Source: Atrina japonica (taxonomy: Eukaryota > Mollusca > Bivalvia > Pterioida > Pinnidae). From it: a DNA stretch of 64,000 nucleotides. The notes beneath the pieces were generated by a model. That model worked only from the letters and a program-made list of their open reading frames with translations, searched no databases and was not told the origin of the DNA. Where the stretch lies: the NCBI GenBank assembly GCA_030159075.1, contig BROG01000466.1:132501-196500 (forward strand), read 5' to 3'. This document shows positions 28,800-40,153 of this stretch, one piece after another (positions within the stretch are counted from its first letter, which is position 1; each line of letters begins with the position of its first letter). A program made the translations under genes and the position numbers.

Positions 28800-29880
28800 A
28801 GGTCAAGTTCGGTGAAATTGTCATCAGTTACCTTTATATATGATTGGCGAAAGGAAGTCACTCTCTGTGGTCGTGCCCGATAATACTATCTAATATTCCT
28901 GAGAGGAGGCCATCATATTGTTTAACAAGACCCCCGTATCGACCATAAAACATCTTTAATGACGATTTCAACAACGTAACCTTGTGCAAGTAGTTTATTG
29001 TCGAGTTGTTTCGCTCTCAGAATAAAAAATTCTGAGAAAATTTTTTAGGAGGAGCATGGCTTGGCATAACGTATAAGTTGTGAAATGAAAATGCCATAAG
29101 CAGGAGGAGAAGATGGATTATTACGACTTAGAAAGGAAGTTCGTGATATGGAAATGAAACCGTCGTGTTTGTCGAAAAGGGAGGTGTGAAGTTTACCGTC
29201 CTTTCCAATCGACAGGAGTAAATCTAGGTAAGAAGCAGATGCGTTGTTCTCGATCGTCTCATTGCTCTCGAGCTCAACAAGATACCTATGGCCGAGGTAA
29301 TTCTCAAATTCTGAATTATTTATAGACAGGACGTCGTCGATATACTTGTAAGTAATATTGAACCGAGATGCTAACTATTCATTTTCTTTGGAGAGCAGAG
29401 ACTGTATAAATTCCGCTTCATAGGAATATAAAAAGATGTCATCCAAGAGAGGTGCACAATTGGTACCCATTGAAATGCCGACAAGTTGTTGTAAAACCTT
29501 CCCCGCAAAACCCACGAATATGTTGTCTACTAGAAACCCCAGTATCTTGATGATATCGTCTTTAGTGTACTTGTTATTGGAATAAATGTTCCTTCACAAA
29601 ATAAGGTTCTTCATGACCTAACACTATATATTTATATCTGCGATTTCCATTTTTGTATATAAAGGAATTTTGTATAATAGATGTTAATCTGTTTTTGAGT
29701 TTCTGGAGAGGAACTGTTGTGTGAAGAATCGAAAAATCAAAAGACTTGATGCTTGCAATATGTTTGATATTTGGATACTTTAAATGTTCCAACAATTCTT
29801 TTGAATTATTTGGGATCCACATCTGATTGACCCCGCTTCTTCATTAAGTCGCTGTACAGTACTTCTGAAGTACAAAATAA
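28800..29880 (-). mobile_element. Penelope-like retroelement copy, RT nearly entire but broken
   Basis: The minus strand carries, from 29870 downward, WIPNSKELLEHLKYPNIKH-type sequence, SFDFSILHTTVPLQKLKNRL, NGNRRYKYIVLGHEEPYFVK, NNKYTKDDI, a GISMGTNCAPL motif, YIDDVLSINN and NASASYLDLLLS in succession, then the 3' end also found at 23640-24110. Frame breaks and an in-frame stop (CTATTCATTT region near 29380) disable it. This is the most complete RT order in the window. Confidence 0.78.
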
Positions 29881-29950
29881 GATCCATCCATACTTCCAAT
29901 ACAAACATTCAGCATGTATTTTCTATATACGGAGATGTATTACGGCCACC

Positions 29951-30190
29951 TTACGACTTTTTTATTTCTCGTTTTTCCAACTTTTTTCTTGAAATGTCCA
30001 ACTTTAAAGTTGGCTTTTCCAACTTCTTTCTTGGAACTTCCAACTTAAATGTTGACTTTTTCATCTTTGTTTTACTTTTCGAACTTTATTCATGGAATTT
30101 ACGACTTAACAGTTGCCTTTTCCAACTTTATTCTTGGCTTTTTCCAACTTTGTACGAGTTATATCTTAGGCATTCATATAAAAAAACAAT
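29951..30190. repeat. Left arm of a long inverted repeat rich in CCAACTTT
   Basis: About 240 bp with repeated TTTCCAACTT words. It is the approximate reverse complement of 32110-32370, so the two enclose a 2.4-kb unit that could fold into a long hairpin. Confidence 0.75.
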
Positions 30191-30924
30191 ATGTGTTTGT
30201 AAGCGTTACACATAGAAACAATGTCACATTCAGCTTATGTCTGTTTAATTTCCCTTTGTTTTCAGAGTAAGTTAGTTTTTCAATGAAGTATTTTGAAGAA
30301 TAAAGATACCATAATTTCATGTCTGGAACCAAAAATAGCCTCCCATGCCTTGTAGAATAATGATATATTCCGGGTGAGCATACAACTAACTTTTATTTCA
30401 TATGTATTATATTCGCTGAGACAATCTTCTTTTGTGTGGTATAATCAATGTGATATATTATCAGTTGAAGGCATAGTTTCACTTCTGGGTTGCTTATAAA
30501 ACCCCAATAACATGCGTGTTAATTAATCTCACGCGCTGTAACCGAGTTTTGAATAGTATAAATATGTATCAATCTCTTGAACATGTCTAGATCTGCCCCT
30601 ACGTTATACTACAATCTTAATCACAAAGGCAAAGAAACTGAATTTTATACTTTTTACCAACGAGTATGTATCACAGCTGTTGGACATTTTGTCCCGCTTG
30701 GTACATGCATTAAATGAATATACAAATCCCAAATTGCATACTGGATGACACGGCGCCCAGTTTAAAAAGGTGTCCTTCTGTCGACTCTACCGGGAGCGCA
30801 GACTCACAGAGATTGCTTGGTGCTGCTGGGGTTGTCCTCAGCGACATAACAAATTTGTCATTTGTACAGTATACAGATGACCAATTCTGGTACAGACATA
30901 ATGATGTGCCCATAAAAATTGTCA
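30191..30924. other. Interior of the long inverted repeat, unassigned
   Basis: Contains a locally less AT-rich patch (30740-30850) that is open on both strands (30714-30932 plus, 30710-30925 minus). No domain was recognised in either reading. Confidence 0.3.
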
Positions 30925-31735
30925 TGACATGATAATTGTTTATTAGAAGAACTAGGGTTTAATACAAATTCTGGTAATCCTACAAACACATGTAGCCCAC
31001 TTTCAAAGAACGAGATCCTTCAAAATCACGTGTCCGTATTACATTTTGATGTACCTACAACCGATACTGATTTTGAGTTACCATATTTATATTGGATACC
31101 TAACTTCACAAAACCACATATAAGCAGAGGTACATAGCAGGATCCTGCAAATGTTACACCAACCTTGATCTTTACTCCTTACCAAGATATTGACAGCCGT
31201 TAAGAAGAAACTTCAGCAATACTGCACAGTTGCTTATTCCAGAAACGGCGTAAATCAGATGCGGATACTTAAAAATTCTAAACACCTTTTAGAAACTTTG
31301 AAGGCACACACTTTTTCTCAGATTCACAGTATCAAACCATACGACTTTTCTACTCTTTACACAACAATTCCACATAAGAAATTAAAAGAGAGACTTTTTG
31401 GCATCATAGACAACTGGGTTTTTTTCACTAAAAGTGGTACCCGGAAATTTAAATATCTAGTGATTGGTTCCCATGATACTTATTTTTTAAAACACCACTC
31501 TGATTCCACACATAAATACACTGAAGTTGATATAAAAAGATGCAGGAATGTCTAATAGATAATATATTTGTAATGTGTGGTCTTTCGACAAAATGTCGGC
31601 ATTCCTATGGGAACCAATTGTGCCCCTTTATTGGTTCATTTCAAGAGGTGTTTGTCCATTTTTACCAGATTTGTATCTATATCCTGGACATCCTGGATTT
31701 ATACTTTGGTATCTGAGATTTTTATATCCCTAGAA
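30925..31735 (+). mobile_element. Penelope-like retroelement copy with internal deletion
   Basis: The plus strand reads NEILQNHVSVLHFD, ELPYLYWIP, then 31190-31555 with [17 protein letters not shown] and PYDFSTLYTTIPHKKLKERL. After GIPMGTNCAPLL near 31620 the sequence jumps directly to RGVCPFLPDLYLYPGHPGF, the 3' tail. The YIDD palm motif and everything between are missing, so this is an internally deleted copy. Confidence 0.75.
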
Positions 31736-32109
31736 AGATTAAAATAAATATTTTGTCTTGTGACATAATGAAAAAAAAAAATTGTAAAATTTGCCAAGTT
31801 CTCCCATCAGAATCAAAAAGTCGTAAACTAAGGTTATATAACGTTTTAGCAGCATAAAATTTAAAAATCATATCGAATAAAAAATGCATTTTATTTGTAT
31901 CAATGCCATATTTCAGCTAATATATATGCCTAATTTCTGACATTTCCATAGCCCCTCACGGTAGTTTCGATGTAGTGTGTGTCATTATTTCCCTTATAAC
32001 TCCATCATTTTTGCGAAGAATCGAGTGATTGCTAATCAGTAATTGTACCGTTTCATGATATTTTACACGGTGTCCTATATATTAAAAAATACGTACAGAT
32101 TTTCAAATT

Positions 32110-32370
32110 TATTCAAATTTATTCAATGCACACTGTTTGGGTATCTGTTTATACGTGTATGTTATATCTATATTAATCTTGAAAAGTTCAGAAATTAAAG
32201 TTGGGAAAGCCAACTTTGCTGTTAAAAATTCCAAGAATAAAGTTGATAGAAGAGCCAAGAAAAGAGTTGGAACAGCGAACTTTAAAGTTGGAATGTCAAA
32301 GAAAGAATTGGAAAAGCCAAGAAAAGCCAACTTTTAAGTTGGAAAAAAAGAAATAAAACAATCGTACGCT
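32110..32370. repeat. Right arm of the long inverted repeat
   Basis: Repeated AAAGTTGG words in inverted relation to 29951-30190. The outer border GGAAAAAAAGAAATAAAACA mirrors the left border TTTATTTCTCGTTTTTCC. Confidence 0.75.
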
Positions 32371-32446
32371 TCTGTACATATAGCTATAGGTTATATAGTT
32401 TATGAAAAGAATTACATAAAGAACTAACAGATTAAAATGACAAATA

Positions 32447-32466
32447 ACACACACACACACGCATAC

Positions 32467-32498
<32 letters not shown>

Positions 32499-32499
32499 C
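32447..32499. repeat. (CA)n microsatellite
   Basis: CA run with GCATAC and GC breaks. Confidence 0.96.
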
Positions 32500-32750
32500 C
32501 GGCGAATGAACTGCTATCTGATTACATGGTTATTAATATAAAAACCAAACGAGTGAATAACTAGAAAACTAAACTGCCAACGAAATTGAAATGTGAACTG
32601 AATAAATAAATGTGAACAAAAATGTGAACAGAATTGTGAAATTAGACAGAAAAACAAATTGATTTTGCCTGCTAAGTCAAACACGTTGAAATCACATGCT
32701 ATCAAATGAGACGATACAATAACTCTAGTAATACAATACAATCTCTCGTA

Positions 32751-32752
<2 letters not shown>

Positions 32753-32824
<72 letters not shown>

Positions 32825-32838
32825 GTGTGTGTGTGTGA
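32753..32838. repeat. (GT)n microsatellite
   Basis: GT run with one GC break, ending 25 bp before the stop codon of the EGF receptor exon, so it probably lies in the 3' UTR of that gene. Confidence 0.97.
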
Positions 32839-32863
32839 TTCGTATCCGGAATTCATTTTTCAT

Positions 32864-33066
32864 CTAATCTGACAGTGTCTCGTATACGTGCATTTCCTGT
32901 ACTTCTTCAGTTCCATTGTCTCTACTCCGAGAACCTGGGAAACATGATTTTTTACTAAGTTGTATCAGAAGAATCAAAGTAAATACGAACGCCAGAGAGA
33001 AAACAGTTGCAGTGGCCGTAAGCCCTAAAATGATGTGTTGACTCGATGACACATTGTCCTTTGAAT
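32864..33066 (-). CDS. EGF-domain receptor, last exon (transmembrane and cytoplasmic tail)
   Basis: Terminal exon of a minus-strand gene. It starts after TTTTTCTTTTTGTAG at 33066 in phase 1 and ends at TAG (32864-32866). It encodes a short Ser-rich stalk (SKDNVSSSQH), one membrane segment (IILGLTATATVFSLAFVFTL, continuing ILLIQL), a basic stop-transfer (SKKSC) and a cytoplasmic tail of about 30 residues ending EMHVYETLSD. YETL fits a YxxL-type tyrosine signalling or sorting motif, as in Draper/MEGF10-type engulfment receptors. The last base G of the EGF exon at 34430 completes Asp here, so the two exons join in frame. The family assignment is an inference from architecture. Confidence 0.72.
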
Positions 33067-33179
33067 CTACAAAAAGAAAAAACAAAATAATAATCATTAT
33101 GAATAAATGTAGTATTCAAAAGTTACAAATGATCTAATATCATCACGAAGTAATAATATTTCGTTTTATCCTGCCTCTA

Positions 33180-33625
33180 GTGGTTTCATTTCACAGTTCA
33201 TACGTTATTCCAGGGCCTGCTTTTCTAATGTTTTATTCTGAGAGCCAAACGCCTCGCCAATAAACAACTCACACGTTGTTGAACGTTGGAAATCGTCACA
33301 TAGGAAGTTTTATGATAGATACAACACAAATCCCCCTCTCAAGTATAAGATAAAATTCAGGAGCATGACTATATACATGAACTCCCGTTCACCAGTCAGA
33401 TGTCACTGATGGCATTTTCACCGAACTTTACCTTTTCCCCAAACTCGAGAGGTTTCAATGTAACATTTTTGACAGGTGTGACATGCTAACAGGGGACGCT
33501 GACTCATACCTGGTCCCATCCTGTTTGGGGTTCGTATGTAGAGACCATTTGTATAACCAAATTATCGTGTTATAATGGACTTGGGTAACCGATTATCCAT
33601 TTGGTACTACTTAAGTTTTACTTTG
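33180..33625 (+). mobile_element. Penelope-like element 3' end
   Basis: Parallels 23640-24110 base for base over long stretches (TTTTATTCTGAGAGCCAAAC; GAGGTTTCAATGTAACATTT; ATGGACTTGGGTAACCGATT). It has no RT core and small deletions. It is antisense to the host gene. Confidence 0.7.
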
Positions 33626-34041
33626 TACTGAAGAGACAACATGATTATACATTTAATCGATCCCTCCCCCTCAGAAACAAAATTGCAAAAATAATGGAGA
33701 AAACTCATTGAATATTGTCATATCCTAAAAAACTTATGTGATAACAATTAATATACGAAAATCTTATACTATACACTACTCTTAAGAGTTATTTCCTCTT
33801 TGCTTGATTTCGTTTTCTTGACGACAAACATGCCACGGCGTTGAGTGCTTATTATAAGCCAAAACATACGTGCCTTAGATGCCAACCGGATTTGGAAACG
33901 CTGGTTCTGATACTTAAGTTTTAATATTTTCGGTGATGTAACTATTGAAATGAAAACTGAGCTTTTGATTTTTTGTCAAACTAAGCACGCAATAAGATTA
34001 TATTAAAAACGGTAAAAGCATTGCATTTTTTCTTACTTTCA

Positions 34042-34333
34042 TAGTTTTTGTTTGTTTGTTTTTTGTTGTTTAACGTTCCACTCAAGAATATTTCACTCAT
34101 ATGGAGACGTCACCAAATCCCGGTCAAGGGCTTCAAATATTGGCCTATGCTCGGCACTTACGGCCATTGAGAAGTGAGGGTTCTTTAACGTGCCGACACC
34201 TACTGTGACACGGGACCTCCAGTTTTGACTGTCTCATCCGAAAGACAGGAAATCAACCTGTCGCCGGCGGGACTCGAACTCACAACCTCACGATCCAGAG
34301 TCGAGCGCGCTACCGACTGAGCCAGGCCGGCTC
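34042..34333 (-). mobile_element. tRNA-derived SINE, full length, second good copy
   Basis: Reverse-complement match along its whole length to the element at 4587-4874, including the tRNA head, the TGAGTGGAACGTTAAACAAC tail and the final CAAA repeat. It is flanked by a 10-bp direct repeat CTTACTTTCA at 34032-34041 and 34334-34343. It sits in the intron of the EGF receptor in the same orientation as the gene. Confidence 0.88.
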
Positions 34334-34429
34334 CTTACTTTCACAGAGTTTCGCATATGTTGACCATTGTATTGAGTCCGCCCACCTACCCACACAAACA
34401 ACACATTAATCATTATACATATCCATTAC

Positions 34430-34567
34430 CTTCTTGGCATAGTGGCGGTATGTATCCACCGTCACAACCACTCATGCATTTCCCGTCTACGTAATTACAT
34501 ATTTCGCTATTCAAGCAAAGTCCACATTTCGAAAGGCAGTTTTCACCATACGTTCCAGGGTCACATT
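34430..34567 (-). CDS. EGF-domain receptor, exon with one EGF-like repeat
   Basis: 138-bp symmetric phase 1-1 exon, bounded by TATATGTTATAG on the acceptor side and the donor GTAATG. It encodes one cysteine-rich EGF-like repeat with eight Cys: ECDPGTYGENCLSKCGLC, then NSEICNYVDGKCMSGCDGG and ending PPLCQE. The CxPGTYGxxC start is typical of MEGF10/Draper/SREC-type extracellular repeats. Such proteins usually carry many repeats, so more exons are expected at higher coordinates or beyond an assembly gap; none was recognised between 34.6 and 44 kb. Joining to the exon at 33066 keeps the frame. Confidence 0.8.
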
Positions 34568-34784
34568 CTATAACATATACAAGTGATGTTGAAATTGAGC
34601 TAAGAATGCGAACCAAAGACATTAATTTGAAATTAAACGCATTTCAAAACTCATTCAGTTACCGAAACAATAAAATGTTGTTTTGTCATTCTGCGCAACG
34701 TGTAGGACAACAATAATCAGATTATGATGTATTATGACCATTGTCCTTGTGAACTGTTAACCTATAGTGGTGCAGTGGTATAGA

Positions 34785-35275
34785 TCGACACTACAGGAAG
34801 GTGGTTAACAAGCGTGCAAATTAATAACATTGTCTCTCCAGACGGCACTACATGAGAACGGTTCACAGGGGGTTCAATTCAAAGGCAATATCTCTCCAGA
34901 CAGCACTATAGGAGAGCGGTTCACATGGGTTCACATGGGATTCAAATCAATGGCAATATCTCTCCAGACAGCACTATAGGAGAGTGGTTCAAAAGGGTTC
35001 AAATCAATGAACCCATTATCTCCCCAGACAGCACTATAGCAGGACGGTTCATAGGGGGTTCAAATCAATGACAATATCTCCCAAGACAGCACTATAGGAG
35101 AGCGGTTCACAAGGGTTCAAATCATTGACAATATCTCCCCAGACAGCACTATAGGAGAGAGGGTTCACAAGAATTCAAATCAATGACAATATCTCCCCAG
35201 ACATCACTATTTAAGAACGGTTCACATGGGGTTCAAATCAATGGTAATATCTCCTAAGACAGCACTATACGAGAG
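34785..35275. repeat. Minisatellite, about 60-bp unit
   Basis: About eight imperfect copies of a unit containing AATATCTCTCCAGACAGCAC, then TATAGGAGAGCGGTTCACA and GGGTTCAAATCAATG. Unit length varies by a few bases. Confidence 0.93.
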
Positions 35276-35277
35276 GT

Positions 35278-35490
35278 GGAACGTTGCCATCAAACGCGAT
35301 TTTCGAAATCCCTGTGTCAGTAACTTGTCAGTTAGTAGTTTACCTCTGTAAACGAAATAGTTGGAAGCGTTTGTTCTTGATTCTGTTGTGTCTTTAATTT
35401 CTAGTTCGTTGGGATATATTGCAATTGCAATGTATGACAATTGTCATTTTGTATCGAAAACATGCCGTCGATATATCTAAATGTATATTA
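35278..35490 (-). mobile_element. Penelope-like element fragment (RT palm to thumb)
   Basis: The minus strand encodes YPNELEIKDTTESRTNAS and FVYRGKLLTDKLLTQGF, parts of the RT downstream of YIDD, followed by TDINLN-like remains. It is cut off at the left by the 60-bp minisatellite and at the right before the CT microsatellite. Confidence 0.7.
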
Positions 35491-35533
35491 TCTCAATTAA
35501 CGGTGACCCCTAGCTTTTTCTTCGTTTGATTCA

Positions 35534-35664
<131 letters not shown>

Positions 35665-36017
35665 GATGCCCGATTAAACCGATGTTGCATCAGAAGTAGT
35701 AAAAGATTCTTATTTTAAAAATGTACTATTTTTTTCAGTTAGGGTCTAAAGCACAAAAGTTCTCAGCCCTAGTTAGCGTAGGTTAGAGTCCAGCTTGAGC
35801 GCAAGCCAATTTTGTGATAGTTCCCAAGTTTACTTCCGGTATGCGAGTGTTCTCTAAACGGATTTATCCCGCCAACTTTAAAGCTGGCCACCATATACTA
35901 GTAATAAAAAATGTGAGATCAAACACAATTCAAACACTTAATATGTATCTTTAAAACAAATTTCAGGAAGTAAAAAGGAAATGGCGCTAAGTCAACAACG
36001 ATAGAACACATTCTGAT

Positions 36018-36290
36018 TTAAGAACAGTAACGCCTATGTAATAGCATCTTCCCAGTCAAAGGTTTCTGATCCACGTCCTTCCTCAAAATAAGTAACATAG
36101 TGGATTGAAAAACCATGATGTGGGAAGATGATGTAATAGGTGATATTAACATGTAGACAGTGCTGACGAAATTTAGTAATATCTCTTCCGGTAGCACCTG
36201 CGCAAAGTGTAGACACTTCAAACTTGATGGAATATGTTTTTTGTTTTGGCTTGCTCTCAGGATAAACATTATATTTGTTTTTAATTAACT
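36018..36290 (-). other. Unassigned open region
   Basis: Two overlapping minus-strand frames of 83 and 60 residues. The second (36216-36034) reads CAGATGRDITKFRQHC, then FPHHGFSIHYVTYFEEGRG and ETFDWEDAIT before a stop, with a protein-like mix of residues. A possible acceptor (GCGCAG) precedes GTGCTACCGG at 36195. No domain was recognised, so it may be an exon or pseudogene end, or chance. Confidence 0.25.
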
Positions 36291-37149
36291 TCGTAAGATT
36301 TCAGAATGAAAACTCAGAATTTATGCTGCACCTGTACACAGTTTTTGGTTAACTTTACAATAGTTTAATGTAAATAATGATGACAAGTTTATCTGAACAA
36401 AGAACATGTATATACTGCAATATTCGGTGACATACTTTAGGGAGTTTTTAGTCTTTATGTAAGATCATAAATTTGACCCAATTTTTTTTACCAGAATAAA
36501 AACAATGATTTTCTTAGTCAGTCAAAATGATAAAAAGTTGAGCTTGAGTACTGAGTATATTTGGTGACTTCGGACCCAAGTTCATCAAAATGTTCAGTGA
36601 AGCAAAACAAAGTAATATGTGCACTTCTGTTTTCCAAATGACTTTGTATTTCGAAAACTCTTCTGTCGGCGTTAGCTTTTAGTTCTTTGAAAATTCTGAC
36701 AAGATTCGAAAATCGGCATGATTTTTTGTTGTTTTTTTTTTTATTATTTTATTTTGTTGTTGTTTGTTTTTGTTTTTTTTTTAATACAAAAATGACAAAG
36801 CAGTTCAGTTCTAAAGGTAATGTCTTTATAAAATACACTGACAATGTCTTTGCATCGAATACATAAATGGACAAGAGGCGAGTTTCCCGATCTTGCACGT
36901 GCAAATAAAGACTAAAATGTCAATCAAATTGAAGCAGAGGTTGTCTTTATCATTTTCGGTTGCAGTTGCAATTAACATCATCTTCGGTTAACAACACGCT
37001 ATGCTTTCAACTCGAAGAACTACGGACTATGACACGCTTTTAACTTTAGTTCAAATTTATCATTTTCGTATAACTTTGAAAAAATGTTGAGTATGGTAAT
37101 CGAAATTACCTGAACTAGTTTTGGTGAGTTTTCTTTTAATGAGCGAATA
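36291..37149. other. Unassigned AT-rich DNA
   Basis: Contains a T-rich run at 36720-36785 and nothing gene-like. Confidence 0.35.
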
Positions 37150-37450
37150 TAAAAAATCTCATACACCAAAGTATAAATCTTCAGGATGTCCAGGAAACGT
37201 ACAAATCTGGTAAATATTGAACAAACACGGACCTCTGGAAATCATCCAGAGGCGAGATCAGGTGCCATGGAAGAGTATTCATTCTCTGCTGACGGGTCAC
37301 CCCCGTCGTGAGTCCACTGTCAAATTCAAATGAAATAAGTGAGGGACAAATCCTCGTCCCAGTTGGTACAGACGACACAACAGCCGCAACATGTCATTTA
37401 GCCAAGCAGAGTAATGGCAAACAAGGCTAATATACCGACCGTAAAATTAC
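37150..37450 (-). mobile_element. Penelope-like element 3' tail
   Basis: Contains the shared blocks AACACGGACCTCTGGAAATC, GATCAGGTGCCATGGAAGAG and GTGAGTCCACTGTCAAAT, then ACCGACCGTAAAATT. No RT. Confidence 0.7.
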
Positions 37451-37937
37451 CGTATCACCATTATTTACAATTAAATGTCATGAGTATATAAATATGTCCA
37501 GATGTCTTCAAATGATAGTTGAGCTTGTGTCTTGGGTAAATATTGTGATTTCGGACAAACACTGTCTCGCGTGTATACGGCGACGACGAAGTAAAGGGTG
37601 TATACTATAAAAGTATGGCGGCATACCAATGTTTACAAGAGGGATACATTAACAGTTATTAAATTAACGTCAGTAGTTTTTGAAAAGTCTGTGTCAAATA
37701 AAAAAGTATTTTCTCAGTGAAGCATGGTATATAGAGTTATCATCCTCAGTAAGAAAAACGACGACATTTTTGTCCTGCAGGGTGTGTTAAGTATATTTAG
37801 TTTAGTTATTGGTACCGTCATTGATATTTAATCTTTCCAAGCCATGTAATGCAAGTAAATGTTGAACAAAAGTGAAAGCAACAACTTACATTGGATTTGG
37901 AAAAGCTCCATTTATGATTTATGTATCAATTCATTTT

Positions 37938-38702
37938 CCCTTGTGTTCGTTTTACGAAAGGACCACACTTACGACTTGCGACTGTTTTACAAAGAAATAG
38001 GACTTGCGACATACGACCGAATCAGGTCAGGTCTTTATGACTATACAGAGGTTGTGCGAAGACCTATGTCATTTTTGTATGTGTCATAATGTATCTTTGT
38101 AAATGTAGTAGGTAAAAGTATTCATAAACTTTCAAGATCTTAATTGAAAACATGTGAAAATACCTTAAGACTTGACCAGAGGTAGCGTTGATAAAAGAGT
38201 TTTGTCTTAAGATCAAATAGCTTAAGACTTACGAATTAGGACTTACGACTTCTTGATAAAACGGGTACCAGGTTAAACAACTAGCATGGTAGCTACTCTC
38301 TTACGTCAAAAATTTCATTTTTCAAACTGAGGTACTTACATTTTTCTTTCAAATTCCTTCGATGCCTCCGCCAGTTTCTGTAAGAAGTCATAGAATGTGT
38401 AATTGATCCATTTAACTCCCAAGGCCCATTCTACCAAGTAATAGTAAATCTCACTTAAAGGTATTTAATCTTAAGACAAAATTTAAGACCTATTTGTCAA
38501 TAAGATCTTGAATTCTACAAAGACAAATTATGACACGTACAAAAATAACTAACGTCAACATGCAGACTCTTGGTAGTCATCGATACCTAACCTGATTTGG
38601 TTGTAAGTCACAAGTTTTATGTTTTTGTAAACCATCGCAAGTCGTAAGTGTGGTCCTAAGACCAAGTCTAAAACTTAGGACCTTTCGTAAAACGAACCCC
38701 AG
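37938..38702. mobile_element. Inverted-repeat element with a second inverted repeat nested inside
   Basis: The left end TTCGTTTTACGAAAGGACCA, then CACTTACGACTTGCGA, is mirrored at 38632-38702 (TCGCAAGTCGTAAGTGTGGT and TTTCGTAAAACGAACCCCAG). Inside, 38185-38275 is a smaller palindromic unit (TTGATAAAAGAGTTTTGTCT against GACTTCTTGATAAAACGGGT), also found at 48850-48935. No coding capacity was seen. Confidence 0.6.
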
Positions 38703-38980
38703 GTTCTGGGATAAGTAATCCTAGAGTAAAATACACATGTCCAGATATGGAACTCTTGATGATAATTAGTTCGCTTATTCAGTATGCAATTGCAGCAGTA
38801 AAATTGGTCTTACTTATCTCGCTGTCGCGTTTACATTCTCGGCCTCTTAGATTTAATTTCGTTGTATATCTGTAACTTCGTGATTATGTCGGATCGTGTT
38901 TTGAAAAGGGTCAATTCAGAATTATACTCTAAACACAGACATGAATACATGCATAGCCATACATCTTTCATTGTTTGTAA

Positions 38981-38981
<1 letters not shown>

Positions 38982-39060
<79 letters not shown>
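38982..39060. repeat. (TG)n microsatellite
   Basis: Pure TG run. Confidence 0.98.
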
Positions 39061-39344
39061 CATTGCAACACATATATCATTGCGTCTATCGTTTACTATA
39101 CGTGACAATCAAAATGTAAGTATTACATGCAAATTCATTTTTCGGGGGTAGGTCCACAAATTCTTTTGGAATAATATGCATGTTATTGAATCTTTTTCTG
39201 AATCTAGATTTGTGAATCTTTAAAAAATTAACAAGAACTGATATGCATTGTTTTGATACTTACATAAATGTTTACATAATATAATTCTATTCGTAATTTC
39301 ATCGGATATTCACAAACCTACATTTCCTGTCATCAAGACTTCAG
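39061..39344. other. Unassigned DNA
   Basis: Nothing recognised. Confidence 0.3.
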
Positions 39345-39720
39345 TATGTAGAAAAGGTGGCTTGGGATCGTTAACCTTACCAAGATACTGACAGCCGTTA
39401 AGGAGAAACTTCAGAAATACTTTACAGTTGCTAACAAAAATGTTGGGATAGCTGTTCGATAGCGGTTGTTGAGTCGTCTGTACCGGCTGTGACGAGAATT
39501 TGTTCCTCACTTATTTCATTTGATTTTGACAGTGGACTCACGGCGGGTATGACCAATCAACAGGGGATGCTCACTCCTCCATGGCACCTGATCCCACCTC
39601 TGGATTTCCAGAGGTCCGTGTTTATCCAATATTTACCATATTCGTATCTGTATCCTGGACATCCGGAAGATTTATACTTTATATCTGAAATCTTTTATAT
39701 TAAAATATTTAAAATTTTAC
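39345..39720 (+). mobile_element. Penelope-like element copy with large internal deletion
   Basis: The plus strand reads TACCAAGATACTGACAGCCG and AAGGAGAAACTTCAGAAATA from the RT N-terminal part (compare 31180-31220), then passes directly near 39440 to the 3' part with GLTAGMTNQQGMLTPPWHL and YPYSYLYPGHPEDLYF-like sequence. All RT catalytic motifs are missing. Confidence 0.72.
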
Positions 39721-40111
39721 CGATCTTATAAATCAACCAACAATACACATTAAAATTAAAATAAACATACTGAAAAATGTATTTATTTAAATTGATGAAT
39801 TACTATTCTTACTCATTCACTGCCTCTGTTACAATTATCCACAAATAGAAAAATGTGAAAACGGGGAATCCGTCCACGAACTTCATTGCATATTTGTAGC
39901 CCTGGTCGTTATACTGTAACAGGAGCAAACAACGTCGCAACCCGGAAGTGAACATTTTGAAAAAATATACATTATGTTGATCATGTGATCAACACGCATT
40001 GTTGCTATATAATTGACATGAGAATGCAGCATGATATGGGTAAATTGTTACAGTTGTTACAATATTATAATAATTATAAACATAATACAAAAGTTATTAA
40101 TTAGCTAGAAA

Positions 40112-40153
40112 GATCAAAACAAATGCGTCCATACGATGTCATCAGTTAAGATC
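40112..40153 (-). ncRNA. Hammerhead-like motif remnant, copy 4
   Basis: The minus strand reads GATCTTAA, CTGATGA, CATCGTATGGACG (stem II with loop GTATG) and later TTTTGATC as the stem I partner with two U-U mismatches. The GAAA element after stem II is lost. The flank AACTTTTGTATTATGTTTAT is shared with copies 1 and 2. Confidence 0.3.

Larger units (their letters stand above)
33067..34429 (-). other. Intron of the EGF receptor gene
   Basis: 1.36-kb intron that contains a plus-strand PLE tail (33180-33625) and a minus-strand SINE (34042-34333), so over half of it is transposed sequence. Confidence 0.65.

Noticed and set aside
30710..30932. Gene in the patch open on both strands
   Set aside because: Neither reading shows a domain, splice sites or a neighbouring exon; kept only as a remark.
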